Part shown: piece after piece, positions 1 to 7,855 of the stretch
Layout of the letters: each line of letters begins with the position of its first letter
Position numbering within the stretch: position 1 is the first letter of the stretch
Source of the DNA: Planctomycetaceae bacterium
GTDB taxonomy: Bacteria > Planctomycetota > Planctomycetia > Gemmatales > Gemmataceae
Direction of reading: 5' to 3'
Assembly (NCBI GenBank): GCA_013823135.1
Contig: PNLP01000001.1
Span: forward strand, 310,001-374,000
DNA length: 64,000 nt
Notes under the pieces: model-generated
The model's input: the letters and a program-made list of their open reading frames with translations, nothing else
Told to the model about the DNA's origin: nothing
The model's database searches: none
Program-made: the position numbers and the translations under genes

Positions 1-939
1 GGAGCGGTGCTGAAGCGCTACCGCCCTTTCAAGCACTTCCCGCACACTGCAGTACACGTCAACGGGCCGCTGCTCACCCCGAAAGAAGCCGGGCCGGGGC
101 AAGATGGCGGCTTCCTGGGTCGGGCATACGAGCCGGCCGAACTCGGGAACGTGACTGAAGCTGACCGGCTTCTAGAGAGCCTCGATCTGCCAGCCGATGT
201 GAGCGTGGACCGCCTCAACCGTCGACGTGATCTCCTTGGCCGACTCGACCCTGCCGTAAGTGCCGACCCGCTGAGTCAACAAGCGTTTGAGTTGGTGAAC
301 GCCCCGCACGTTCGCAGCGCGCTCGACCTGGAACGCGAGTCGAACCGCGTTCGTGACCGTTACGGTCGGCACCGTTCGGGGCAAGCGTGTCTCATGGCCC
401 GGCGACTCGTGGAAGCTGGCGTTCCTTGGCTTACGGTGTTTTTCAACCACGGAATTAGGGGCCAGGACGACCACCCCGAGACGACGGACGAATACGGCTG
501 GGATACACACAACGACATCTTCGACGCGATGCAAAAGCACCTGTTGCCACGATTAGACCACAGCGTTTCCGCGTTGCTTGAAGACCTTCACCAGCGTGGG
601 CTACTCCAAACGACGCTTGTGGTCATCATGGGCGAGTTCGGCCGAGCACCGCTCGTTGCAATCGAGAAGAGTTTCGCGGGGCAGGGATCTCCCGGTCGGA
701 AGCACTGGGCGGCGTGTTACTCTGTGGTCCTGGCAGGTGCCGGAGTCTCGCCCGGTGCGCTGTTCGGTTCGTCAGACCGCCACGCGGCCTATCCGCAATC
801 CGAGCCAACGACCCCGGGCGACCTGGCAGCGACGATGTTCCACGCACTCGGCATCCCCGCCGATGCGCACTACACCGATGTCAACAACCGCCCGTATCGC
901 GCGACCACCGGCACCCCGGTGACGAAGTTGTTCCGCTAA
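1..939 (+). CDS. DUF1501 family protein, C-terminal part (5' end outside window)
   Basis: The reading frame is open from the first base, so the N-terminus is missing. The visible 312 or so residues match the C-terminal half of DUF1501, a sulfatase/alkaline-phosphatase-like fold that is abundant in planctomycetes and usually exported by Tat; its substrate is unknown. Visible family features are the segment GQACLMARRLVEAGVPWLTV, the WDTHND stretch, the LEDLHQRGLLQTTLVVIMGE segment with the following FGRAP, and a late GDLAATMFHALGI block. The next gene (DUF1080) starts 19 bp downstream on the same strand, so the two are probably co-transcribed. A complete paralogue lies at 31216-32688. The family call is safe; the function is not known. 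Confidence 0.88.
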   Translation, partial: GAVLKRYRPFKHFPHTAVHVNGPLLTPKEAGPGQDGGFLGRAYEPAELGNVTEADRLLESLDLPADVSVDRLNRRRDLLGRLDPAVSADPLSQQAFELVNAPHVRSALDLERESNRVRDRYGRHRSGQACLMARRLVEAGVPWLTVFFNHGIRGQDDHPETTDEYGWDTHNDIFDAMQKHLLPRLDHSVSALLEDLHQRGLLQTTLVVIMGEFGRAPLVAIEKSFAGQGSPGRKHWAACYSVVLAGAGVSPGALFGSSDRHAAYPQSEPTTPGDLAATMFHALGIPADAHYTDVNNRPYRATTGTPVTKLFR

Positions 940-958
940 TTGACTCGCCGAGGTATCT

Positions 959-1615
959 ATGCGCTCGCTCCTCTTCCTGCTGATTCTGGCACCCGTGGTT
1001 CCTGCGGCTGAGCCCGAATTCACGCCGTTGTTCGATGGCAAATCCCTCGCAGGGTGGACGTTTATCGTGAAGCCCGACAAGGATGGCAAGAAAGCCGATC
1101 CGAAAGACACCTGGTCGGTTGTGGACGGCACGATCCGCTGCACCGGGAAACCGAATGGGTGCATGGTCACGGAGAAGATTTACGGCGATTATGTGCTGAA
1201 GCTGAAGTGGCGGTTTCCTGCCGAGGGCAAGGGGGGAAACAGCGGCGTCCTGCTCCACGTTCAGGACGAGAAATACTGGCCGACATCCATCGAGACACAA
1301 CTCCTGACCGGCCGGGCAGGAGACATCCTGCTCACGATGCCGCCCGATGCGAAACTCGAAGTCGAGAAGTCGCGACAAGACCCAAAGCTGGAGCGCCGCT
1401 TCTTTCGCATCGAGACGAAGGACCCGGTCGAGAAGCCGCTGGGCGAGTGGAACGAGTGCGTCATCACCTGCCAGGGCGGAGACATCACGTTTGTGGTGAA
1501 CGGCGTGAAAGTAAACGAGGGAAAGAACTGCAACTTCACGAAGGGCCGTATCGCACTCCAATCCGAGGGTGCAGAGATCTTCTTCAAGGATGTGATGATC
1601 CGGAAGGTGAAGTAA
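959..1615 (+). CDS. DUF1080 / 3-keto-disaccharide hydrolase domain protein, exported
   Basis: A 218-residue protein with a signal peptide (about residues 1-17, leucine-rich, ending PAAEPEF). The rest is one DUF1080 domain: FTPLFDGKSLAGW near residue 21, a central NSGVLLHVQD stretch and a terminal IALQSEGAEIFFKDVMIRKV block. This jelly-roll family includes enzymes that cleave 3-keto-glycosides, and many members are periplasmic or outer-surface proteins of planctomycetes. ATG at 959 is preceded by GAGG. It follows the DUF1501 gene closely, so an exported polymer-degradation role is plausible but inferred. It converges with the peptidase at 1623 with only 7 bp between the ends and no obvious terminator. 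Confidence 0.87.
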   Translation: MRSLLFLLILAPVVPAAEPEFTPLFDGKSLAGWTFIVKPDKDGKKADPKDTWSVVDGTIRCTGKPNGCMVTEKIYGDYVLKLKWRFPAEGKGGNSGVLLHVQDEKYWPTSIETQLLTGRAGDILLTMPPDAKLEVEKSRQDPKLERRFFRIETKDPVEKPLGEWNECVITCQGGDITFVVNGVKVNEGKNCNFTKGRIALQSEGAEIFFKDVMIRKVK

Positions 1616-1622
1616 ACTCCGA

Positions 1623-2696
1623 TCAGCAAAGCGCGATTGTGTGGTTACTCAGACGCTCGTAACCGTTGCCCGTGATCAAGTAGTTGTGCTCGATTCGGAT
1701 GCCGATACCGCCGATATTCAGCCCCGGTTCGAGCGTGACGACATCGCCAGCGACCAGCGTTTCCGTGGAGTGCCGCACGATGAATGGTGCTTCCGGGTGG
1801 GTTGCGCCGAGACCGTGGCCTGCGTGCGAAACCAACGCATCGGGGAGGCCAGCCGCCACGAACACGCCCCGAACCGCGTCGTAAACCGTCTGGCACTTCG
1901 CCCCGGCTTTTAACTCGCGTTCGCCTGCTGTCATCGCATCGACACACAGCCCGAAGAGACGCTTCTGCTCTCCCATGGGTTCGCCGCCAACAACGAGAGT
2001 GGTTGTGAAGTCGCTGCGGTATCCTTGAACGATCACTGAGAAGTCGAGGATGAATGTGTCGCCGTTCTTGAGAACGCGAGGCGTGGGCGGCCCGACTCGC
2101 CGCCCGCCACCACTCACGACGAAATCGCCGTACACGATGGCCCAGTGCCCGAGCGCACGTTGACACGCGGCGTTCACTCCAGCGTAAAGATCGAGTTCCG
2201 TCATGCCCTCGCGGATGTTCGCGCGTGCCCAGGCGTGGCCGGCTTCGGTCGCCTGCATGCACGTCCTCAGCAGCGCGACTTCGTCAGGGTCTTTGCGCCG
2301 GCGCAGCTCGGAAACGATGTCGAAGACCTGCGGTGCGAACGGGTCGGTGATCGAATCGTGAATCCGACCACCGTTAGCTTCGAGGATCGGCCGTAGGAGC
2401 AGTTGGCGTACACCCCGTCCGGGTTCCTGGCCGGTGTACCACGTCACTGGGGTGCGTTCATTGACGTGGGCAAGCAAGACTGTGTTCGGCAACTTGCTAT
2501 CGTGGAACAGGCTCGCGTGCCCGTCGGGTCGGATCACGAGCAAACCACCGAAGTCCGCATGTTGGCTAATCGCCTCAACATGTAAGTTTGCGAAGTAACG
2601 CAGATGGATCGGGTCTGAGAGGACAATCGGGTGCGATGGCTTCAAACGCTCGAGAAACCGCTGCCGACGTGCCCGGCACCCTTCAGGGGTCAACAT
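1623..2696 (-). CDS. M24 family metallopeptidase (Xaa-Pro aminopeptidase-like)
   Basis: A 357-residue protein with the two-part creatinase/aminopeptidase layout. Residues 1 to about 130 form the creatinase N-terminal domain and the rest is the pita-bread catalytic domain. The metal ligands are visible: ILDFSVIVQGYRSDFTTT (two Asp), VSHAGHGLGATHPEAP (His), VTLEPGLNIGG (Glu) and GIGIRIEHN (Glu). Known members remove N-terminal residues preceding proline or cleave X-Pro dipeptides. No signal peptide is seen, so it is probably cytoplasmic. It lies 9 bp downstream of an APC permease on the same strand, which fits peptide or amino-acid salvage (inference). The exact substrate cannot be read from the sequence. 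Confidence 0.9.
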   Translation of the reverse strand: MLTPEGCRARRQRFLERLKPSHPIVLSDPIHLRYFANLHVEAISQHADFGGLLVIRPDGHASLFHDSKLPNTVLLAHVNERTPVTWYTGQEPGRGVRQLLLRPILEANGGRIHDSITDPFAPQVFDIVSELRRRKDPDEVALLRTCMQATEAGHAWARANIREGMTELDLYAGVNAACQRALGHWAIVYGDFVVSGGGRRVGPPTPRVLKNGDTFILDFSVIVQGYRSDFTTTLVVGGEPMGEQKRLFGLCVDAMTAGERELKAGAKCQTVYDAVRGVFVAAGLPDALVSHAGHGLGATHPEAPFIVRHSTETLVAGDVVTLEPGLNIGGIGIRIEHNYLITGNGYERLSNHTIALC

Positions 2697-2705
2697 AAGA
2701 AACCC

Positions 2706-4208
2706 TCAAGCCGTGCGATCACGGAACAGCAGATAGTACACCACTCCGCCAAATCCAATGAATCCAAGGCCAATCAGTGCTTCGGTGCGGGATTGTGGAG
2801 TTGCGAAGAACGTGACAATCACCGCTCCCATGCCAGCGATATAGAGCGCCGGCACGACGGGATAACCCCAGCATCGGTACGGCCGATTCTCAGGTGTGAT
2901 GGGGATGCGTTTCCTGAACACGAAGATCGACGCCACGGCCAGCGTCTCGAACGTCACCGATCCGAAAATCGCGAAATCGGTCATTACGTCGAAGGGCGAT
3001 TTCCCCGGTGGCAGATTCACGTCCAGTTCCGTGAACCCCAGCGGGATTACGGGCATGGTGTATTGCGTCAAGGCTCCGACGCCGAGCACGAGCAGGCACG
3101 ACCATCCCGTGAGGACCACGGTGGCCAACACAGGTGTTTCATAGCGTGGGTGGATGTCGCTCAGACTGCTTGGGGCGAGGCCGTCCTTACCCATCGCGTA
3201 AAGCAGTCGTGGCCCGACGAGCAAGTTCCCGTTCAGGGCGCCGAAAACGGAAGTCATGATGATAGCGGAAGCGACCACGGCACCAATCGGCCCCAGCAAA
3301 GCAAGGCAAAACTGCGTGGCGAGCGGTGTCGAGGAAAGTTCGCCGTGCTCGTTCTTCGCGATGATGGTGTCGCGCGAAAGAACTAGATCGTATGCGATGT
3401 TCGCTCCGCAATAGAGGCCGATCAGAAGTAGCACACCACCCAGCAACCCGAGCGGGATGTTCCGTTGCGGGTTTTTCACTTCCTCCGCGACCGGGGCAAT
3501 GTTCATCCAACCGTGATACGCCCATAGAACGCCGATCAGAGCTGTTCCAAATTTCGCCCAGTTTATACCGAGCCAACCCGATGGCCACGCCGGCGTGAGG
3601 TGTTCGAGTTTTGGCGGATGCGTAGGCACGGAAACCGCTGCGGACACTGCGAATGGCAGCGCGATGACGAACAGCAACGAGCCGACCTTCAAGATGGTAA
3701 TCACGAACTGAACCCCGCCGCCAAGGCGTGTGCCGCGAGCGTTCACAGCTGCAAGCCCGACGATCACCGACGCGGTGAAGAGTTGTCGTGGCCAGAATGC
3801 CAGCACTTCGACCCTCTCACCGGGGTAGAGCGTTTGTCGCAGCGCATCATGGAAAGAGTCCGTGAACATCGTTGCGAGGGCAGCTATCGCAGCGGCACGG
3901 ATAATCCAAAATTCGACCCAGCCGTAGAGGAACCCGCTGGCACGTCCGTATGCCTCGCGGAGAAAGACGTAGTTGCCGCCAGCTCGGGGGTACAGAACTG
4001 CGACTTCCGCGAGTGCAAGTGCTCCCAGTAACGCGAGGATGCCGCCGAGAACCCACACGGCCATCGCGAGGCCGAACTCGGGCACGTTCTCGGAAACGTT
4101 CCGGCCTTTCTTAAACACCCCCGACCCGATCACGGTGCCGACGACAATGGCTGTCGTCATCCAGAGCCCGAGCACGCGGGGCAACGATTGCGGTGGTGTT
4201 GGTTGCAT
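2706..4208 (-). CDS. APC superfamily amino-acid permease
   Basis: A 500-residue integral membrane protein with about 12 hydrophobic segments. Segment 1 holds the conserved glycine-rich motif TVIGSGVF, followed by ALAEVAVLYPRAGGNYVFLR, typical of the amino acid-polyamine-organocation family. The frame extends 72 bases further upstream, but the ATG at 4208 places the start just before the first membrane helix and matches the usual length. The likely job is inward transport or exchange of amino acids in the inner membrane; specificity is not readable. It sits between purU (72 bp upstream) and the M24 peptidase (9 bp downstream), all read leftward. A repeat half-site and a small hairpin occupy the gap to purU. 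Confidence 0.88.
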   Translation of the reverse strand: MQPTPPQSLPRVLGLWMTTAIVVGTVIGSGVFKKGRNVSENVPEFGLAMAVWVLGGILALLGALALAEVAVLYPRAGGNYVFLREAYGRASGFLYGWVEFWIIRAAAIAALATMFTDSFHDALRQTLYPGERVEVLAFWPRQLFTASVIVGLAAVNARGTRLGGGVQFVITILKVGSLLFVIALPFAVSAAVSVPTHPPKLEHLTPAWPSGWLGINWAKFGTALIGVLWAYHGWMNIAPVAEEVKNPQRNIPLGLLGGVLLLIGLYCGANIAYDLVLSRDTIIAKNEHGELSSTPLATQFCLALLGPIGAVVASAIIMTSVFGALNGNLLVGPRLLYAMGKDGLAPSSLSDIHPRYETPVLATVVLTGWSCLLVLGVGALTQYTMPVIPLGFTELDVNLPPGKSPFDVMTDFAIFGSVTFETLAVASIFVFRKRIPITPENRPYRCWGYPVVPALYIAGMGAVIVTFFATPQSRTEALIGLGFIGFGGVVYYLLFRDRTA

Positions 4209-4222
4209 GAGAGGCGATGATA

Positions 4223-4272
4223 CGCCAGTGCGTCTGGCGGTGCCAATGTTTAGCCGCGATCCGCGAGGAGCG
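4223..4272. repeat. Small hairpin plus half-copy of the GTTTAGCCGCGA repeat
   Basis: The gap between purU and the permease holds an inverted repeat CGCCAG-TGCGT-CTGGCG (4223-4239). It is followed by GTTTAGCCGCGATCCGCG and AGGAGCG (4248-4272). The second part resembles one arm of the full hairpin at 19711-19764, where the arm begins GTTTAGCCGCGACCGAAG. Only one arm is present here, so it looks like a partial copy of a dispersed element. Confidence 0.55.
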
Positions 4273-4280
4273 TACACCAA

Positions 4281-5135
4281 TCAGTCGAACACTACTGTTT
4301 TGCGGTCGTAAACGAGAACCCGGTGGTCGATGTGCCATCGGACAGCCCGCGAAAGCACGACCTTCTCAAGATCGCGACCCTTTTCCAGTAGGTCTTCAAG
4401 GCCGTCGCGGTGCGAGATACGTACCACGTCTTGCTCGATGATCGGGCCTTCGTCGAGATCTTCCGTGGCGTAGTGGCTCGTTGCGCCAATCAACTTCACG
4501 CCACGCTCGAACGCACGGTGATAGGGCTTCGCACCCATGAACGCGGGAAGGAATGAGTGGTGAACGTTGATGATTCGTTGTGGGTAGCGCGAGATGAATT
4601 CCTTCGACAAGATTTGCATGTATCGCGCCATCACGACGAGATCAATCTTCTCGGCGGCGAGCAAATCAAGCTGGGCTTTCTCCGCAGCTTCCTTGCCCCC
4701 AGCGGGTATTGGGATGCAATGGAACGGCACGTCGTAGAACTTGCCCCACTTCTCGGCGTCAGGGTGGTTGGCGACAATCAGCGGGATGTCGCAAGGCAGT
4801 TCGCCTGTCTTGTGCCGATACAGCAAGTCCATCAGGCAGTGATCGTATTTTGAGACGAACAGTGCAACGCGTAGCGGATGCTTGGAATGCTCCAGTCGCC
4901 AGCGCATTTCGAAACGGTCGGCAATCGGTGCGAACCGCCGCGGGAATTCCGCGAGGTCGAGTGCGAACCCCGCGAGATCCCACTCGACACGCATCAGGAA
5001 CTGCTTACCTTCGGCGTCCTGGTGCTGATCGGCGTGCAGGATGTTCGCGTCGAGCTTATAGAGGAACTCAGCGACCCCCGCGACGATCCCCTTACGGTCT
5101 GGGCAGGTGATAAGCAAAACGGCAGTGTTCTTCAT
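4281..5135 (-). CDS. purU: Formyltetrahydrofolate deformylase
   Basis: PurU hydrolyses 10-formyl-tetrahydrofolate to formate and tetrahydrofolate, balancing the one-carbon pool and feeding formate to purine synthesis. The 284-residue product has an N-terminal ACT domain (about residues 3-85, beginning NTAVLLITCPDRKGIVAGVA) and a formyltransferase-like catalytic domain. The catalytic Asn-His-Asp set is visible in INVHHSFLPAF and ATSHYATEDLDEGPIIEQ. ATG at 5135 gives the usual family length; the frame runs 108 bases further upstream but that part is repeat sequence. The 5' untranslated region carries the heptamer inverted element at 5140-5245, which separates it from the helicase gene upstream. 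Cytoplasmic. Confidence 0.95.
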   Translation of the reverse strand: MKNTAVLLITCPDRKGIVAGVAEFLYKLDANILHADQHQDAEGKQFLMRVEWDLAGFALDLAEFPRRFAPIADRFEMRWRLEHSKHPLRVALFVSKYDHCLMDLLYRHKTGELPCDIPLIVANHPDAEKWGKFYDVPFHCIPIPAGGKEAAEKAQLDLLAAEKIDLVVMARYMQILSKEFISRYPQRIINVHHSFLPAFMGAKPYHRAFERGVKLIGATSHYATEDLDEGPIIEQDVVRISHRDGLEDLLEKGRDLEKVVLSRAVRWHIDHRVLVYDRKTVVFD

Positions 5136-5139
5136 CTTC

Positions 5140-5245
5140 GTTTGGTGTTTCGTGTTGAGTGTTTCGTGTTGAGTTTTGGAGTCGGTGCTGTGTCCGCTAA
5201 AGTCAGATGCTTTTCCAGAAACGAAACACCAAACACTCAACACTA
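5140..5245. repeat. Inverted element built of permuted heptamers (element A)
   Basis: The left arm (5140-5173) reads as consecutive 7-base words TTTGGTG, TTTCGTG, TTGAGTG, TTTCGTG and TTGAGTT. The right arm (5219-5245), read on the other strand, contains TTGAGTG, TTTGGTG and TTTCGTT. Two exact inverted matches exist: 14 bp (5140-5153 with 5221-5234) and 13 bp (5152-5164 with 5231-5243). The word order differs between the arms. The element fills the gap between the helicase stop codon and the purU start and would form a hairpin in the mRNA leader of purU. Confidence 0.8.
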
Positions 5246-7711
5246 ATCCACGATCCCCGCTCCGAAGGCGTCCTCTTCCTCAGGCTCGGCTGACTTCGGT
5301 GGTTGGTCCAGCGTCGTTGCAGCGACCGCCTTCGCATGTTCCTCGCCTTCGACGACGTCTGCGGCGTGGGCTTTCTTGATGGCCTCTTCCGTGCTGGTCG
5401 GATCAACAGTCCGACAAATCTCTGTGAGTTTGTCTGCAATCTCTTTCAAGTCGGCCTGCCAGACTGCCTCTTCGATTCCCGGCGGCGTGAGTTGCTCGAA
5501 CTCCTCGGTGAGCAGGATCAGCCGCAAGAGATGCCGGAAGATGAGCCCTTCTTGCTTGGTCAGATCCTTGGTGGTGACGAACGTGTTGAAGTTGCCGTAG
5601 TTGAGCACTTCGCCAGCGGCCCATACCGCCGTTGTGTTGAAGTCCGACACTTCGGGATACTGCGCATCGAACAGCATCCGAGCCTTTTCCGCCAGCAGTG
5701 GCGGCCGCTCATCCCACGGAACATAGTCGTCTTCTTCCTCTTCTTCGCCGGGTGCGGGCGGCACCTTCGCGGTGATGAGTCCCTTTGCGATCAGTTCGGG
5801 GTCGAGTTTTTCGGTTTGCAACGGCCCAGGGCTGAGTTCCCACGGAACACGCACGTACTTCAGCAGCGGTCGCGGCAACTCCAGCACGCTTTCGAGAAGC
5901 TGAATCCGCTCCTCACGGTTTGCTGTCGCCATGAGATCGACGAGGTATGCACCATAGAGCGGATGGCACGCCCGGAACACGAGTAACTTGTCGAGTGCCG
6001 GCGTCGGTGTGGCCGTCACCGGCTGATAATCCGGGGGTAAGTTAAGGGCGACATTTCCAGGTGTGGGGGAATTATTCGCCGCTGGTTTCTGGCCTGCTAG
6101 GAGTGGTGTCGCGTCGATCACCAAGCCCGGTGTCGGCGATGCTGGTGTCTTGGCGGGTTCAGGACTCTTGGGGGCCGTCTCTTCGGGTGCTGGTGGCGGC
6201 GGATCGAGAACCAAGAACCCCTTCGTGTGAAGTGTAATCAACATCCGGTTCAGTTGTTTCATCCCCGCTTCAACACGAGGTTGATCGAGCAACCGTTTCC
6301 GGACCACACTGCGGATCTTCTCGACTTCCGGCGACACTTTCAGCAGGTAAGCCAGCAATCGCCACGGCAGTGGTCCCTTGCTGTAGAGCCGGGCCGGGGC
6401 GGCGTTCTTCATTTTGTCGAAGTCTGTCTCGGTCCAATACTTCTTTTGTGAATTGCGTGTCGGCTTCTTCTTCATCAGCGTCTTCTTCGCTTTGAGAAGG
6501 CCGGGGTCTTTCGTGTTCTCGGGGATCTGGTCGTACTGCTGCTTCCATCGGAGGATTCGCACATCGTCTTCGTGCGGGTAGGCGTAGACGTGGCCTTCTG
6601 TGTCGTACTGCGGGCGACCCGCGCGACCGAAGATCTGGTGGGCGGAACTGGGGTCGATGAGTTTTTCTTTCCCGAAAGGCCCCTTCACGAGACTCGTGAC
6701 CACGACCGAACGAGCGGGCAGGTTGATCCCGGCCGCAAGTGTTTCCGTGCAGAGTGCGACCGAGAGTAACTTCTTCTCGAACAGGTCTTCGACGACGCGG
6801 CGATACTTCGGCAACAACCCGGCGTGGTGAACGCCGACCCCGCGACGGAGCATCTGCTTTAACTTGGGGCCAACACCCTGATGCCATTCGAGGAGGTCGC
6901 ACTCCTTGTTGAGTGCGGCCTTTTGGGCGGCGTTCATCAGGTCGAGCCCCTTGAGTTGCTCGGCCATGCTCCAGCATTCATCGCGGTTGAAGGCGAACAC
7001 CAGAGCCGGTGTCTTGCGGGTTGCGTCGTCCCCCTTGGCAATGTCCACAAGCAATTCATTCAAGAACTGATCGGGCACCCAGTGATACGTCAACGGAATC
7101 TTGCGTTCTCGGCCCTCGACCAGTTCGACTTTGCGGCCGTGGACGCGATCCATCCAATTGATGAACTCAACCGAGTTCCCCACCGTCGCGGACAGCAACA
7201 GTAAGCGGATGTGCTTCGGAAGCATGTTGAGCGACAGTTCCCAGACGATGCCACGTTCGGGGTCGGCGAAGCTGTGGAACTCGTCCATCACGACCGCGGA
7301 AACGTGTGAGAAGTCGAATCCATCCGCGTGGAGCAAGCGATTGAGGAGGATTTCGGCGACGACGATCAACACCCGTGCATTTTGGTTGACCTTGCGGTTG
7401 CCGGTCACGAGGCCAATGTCTTCGGCCTTGAAGCCCCAACGGACCGCTTGATTTTGCATCTCGGCAAACTTCTGCTCGGTCAGCGCGATAAGTGGGGTGG
7501 TGTAGTATGCAACCGTGTTGGTGTGTAGGGCTTCATAGAGTGCCGCCTGGGCGATCAGCGTTTTCCCGGTGCCTGTTGGCGCGCAGACCATCACCCCTTG
7601 ATCCGCTGTAAACCAAGCGAGCAGGGCTTCTTCCTGCACGGGATACGGCGGATACGGAAGTTGATCGATGTATTGGGACGCGAGTGCGGATCGCTGGTCG
7701 GCCGGGGTCAT
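5243..7711 (-). CDS. Ski2-like DEAD/DEAH-box helicase (superfamily II)
   Basis: An 822-residue ATP-dependent helicase. Walker A is APTGTGKT (residues 44-51). Motif II is MDEFHSF with DEFH at 143-146. Motif III is SAT at 174-176. Motif VI is QIFGRAGRPQYDTEGHVYAY with GRAGRP at 362-367. This order and the DEFH box fit Ski2-like RNA or DNA helicases. After the two RecA domains comes a proline-rich linker (about residues 505-575, with PPPPAPEETAPKSPEPAK), then a C-terminal helical region resembling the DUF3516 type (my guess). No signal peptide. First gene of a leftward run with purU, permease and peptidase. The stop codon overlaps the right arm of the heptamer element. Substrate (RNA or DNA) unknown. 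Confidence 0.87.
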   Translation of the reverse strand: MTPADQRSALASQYIDQLPYPPYPVQEEALLAWFTADQGVMVCAPTGTGKTLIAQAALYEALHTNTVAYYTTPLIALTEQKFAEMQNQAVRWGFKAEDIGLVTGNRKVNQNARVLIVVAEILLNRLLHADGFDFSHVSAVVMDEFHSFADPERGIVWELSLNMLPKHIRLLLLSATVGNSVEFINWMDRVHGRKVELVEGRERKIPLTYHWVPDQFLNELLVDIAKGDDATRKTPALVFAFNRDECWSMAEQLKGLDLMNAAQKAALNKECDLLEWHQGVGPKLKQMLRRGVGVHHAGLLPKYRRVVEDLFEKKLLSVALCTETLAAGINLPARSVVVTSLVKGPFGKEKLIDPSSAHQIFGRAGRPQYDTEGHVYAYPHEDDVRILRWKQQYDQIPENTKDPGLLKAKKTLMKKKPTRNSQKKYWTETDFDKMKNAAPARLYSKGPLPWRLLAYLLKVSPEVEKIRSVVRKRLLDQPRVEAGMKQLNRMLITLHTKGFLVLDPPPPAPEETAPKSPEPAKTPASPTPGLVIDATPLLAGQKPAANNSPTPGNVALNLPPDYQPVTATPTPALDKLLVFRACHPLYGAYLVDLMATANREERIQLLESVLELPRPLLKYVRVPWELSPGPLQTEKLDPELIAKGLITAKVPPAPGEEEEEDDYVPWDERPPLLAEKARMLFDAQYPEVSDFNTTAVWAAGEVLNYGNFNTFVTTKDLTKQEGLIFRHLLRLILLTEEFEQLTPPGIEEAVWQADLKEIADKLTEICRTVDPTSTEEAIKKAHAADVVEGEEHAKAVAATTLDQPPKSAEPEEEDAFGAGIVD

Positions 7712-7855
7712 GTCACTGCCTCAGGTGAATGTCCAGTGTAGCAAACTCATCGGGTCAGTTCTTGCTTCCGTTGAATCCTTTTGCCCGCGACGGAATTGCC
7801 GGGTATGGTTCAGTTGCTGTCCCCTCCTGTTCCTCCTTGCTGCTGGAGGTCTTCT

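Noticed and set aside
5140..5245. Heptamer arrays considered as CRISPR or CRISPR-like
   Set aside because: Words are 7 bases without spacers, arms are inverted rather than direct, and no cas gene is nearby.
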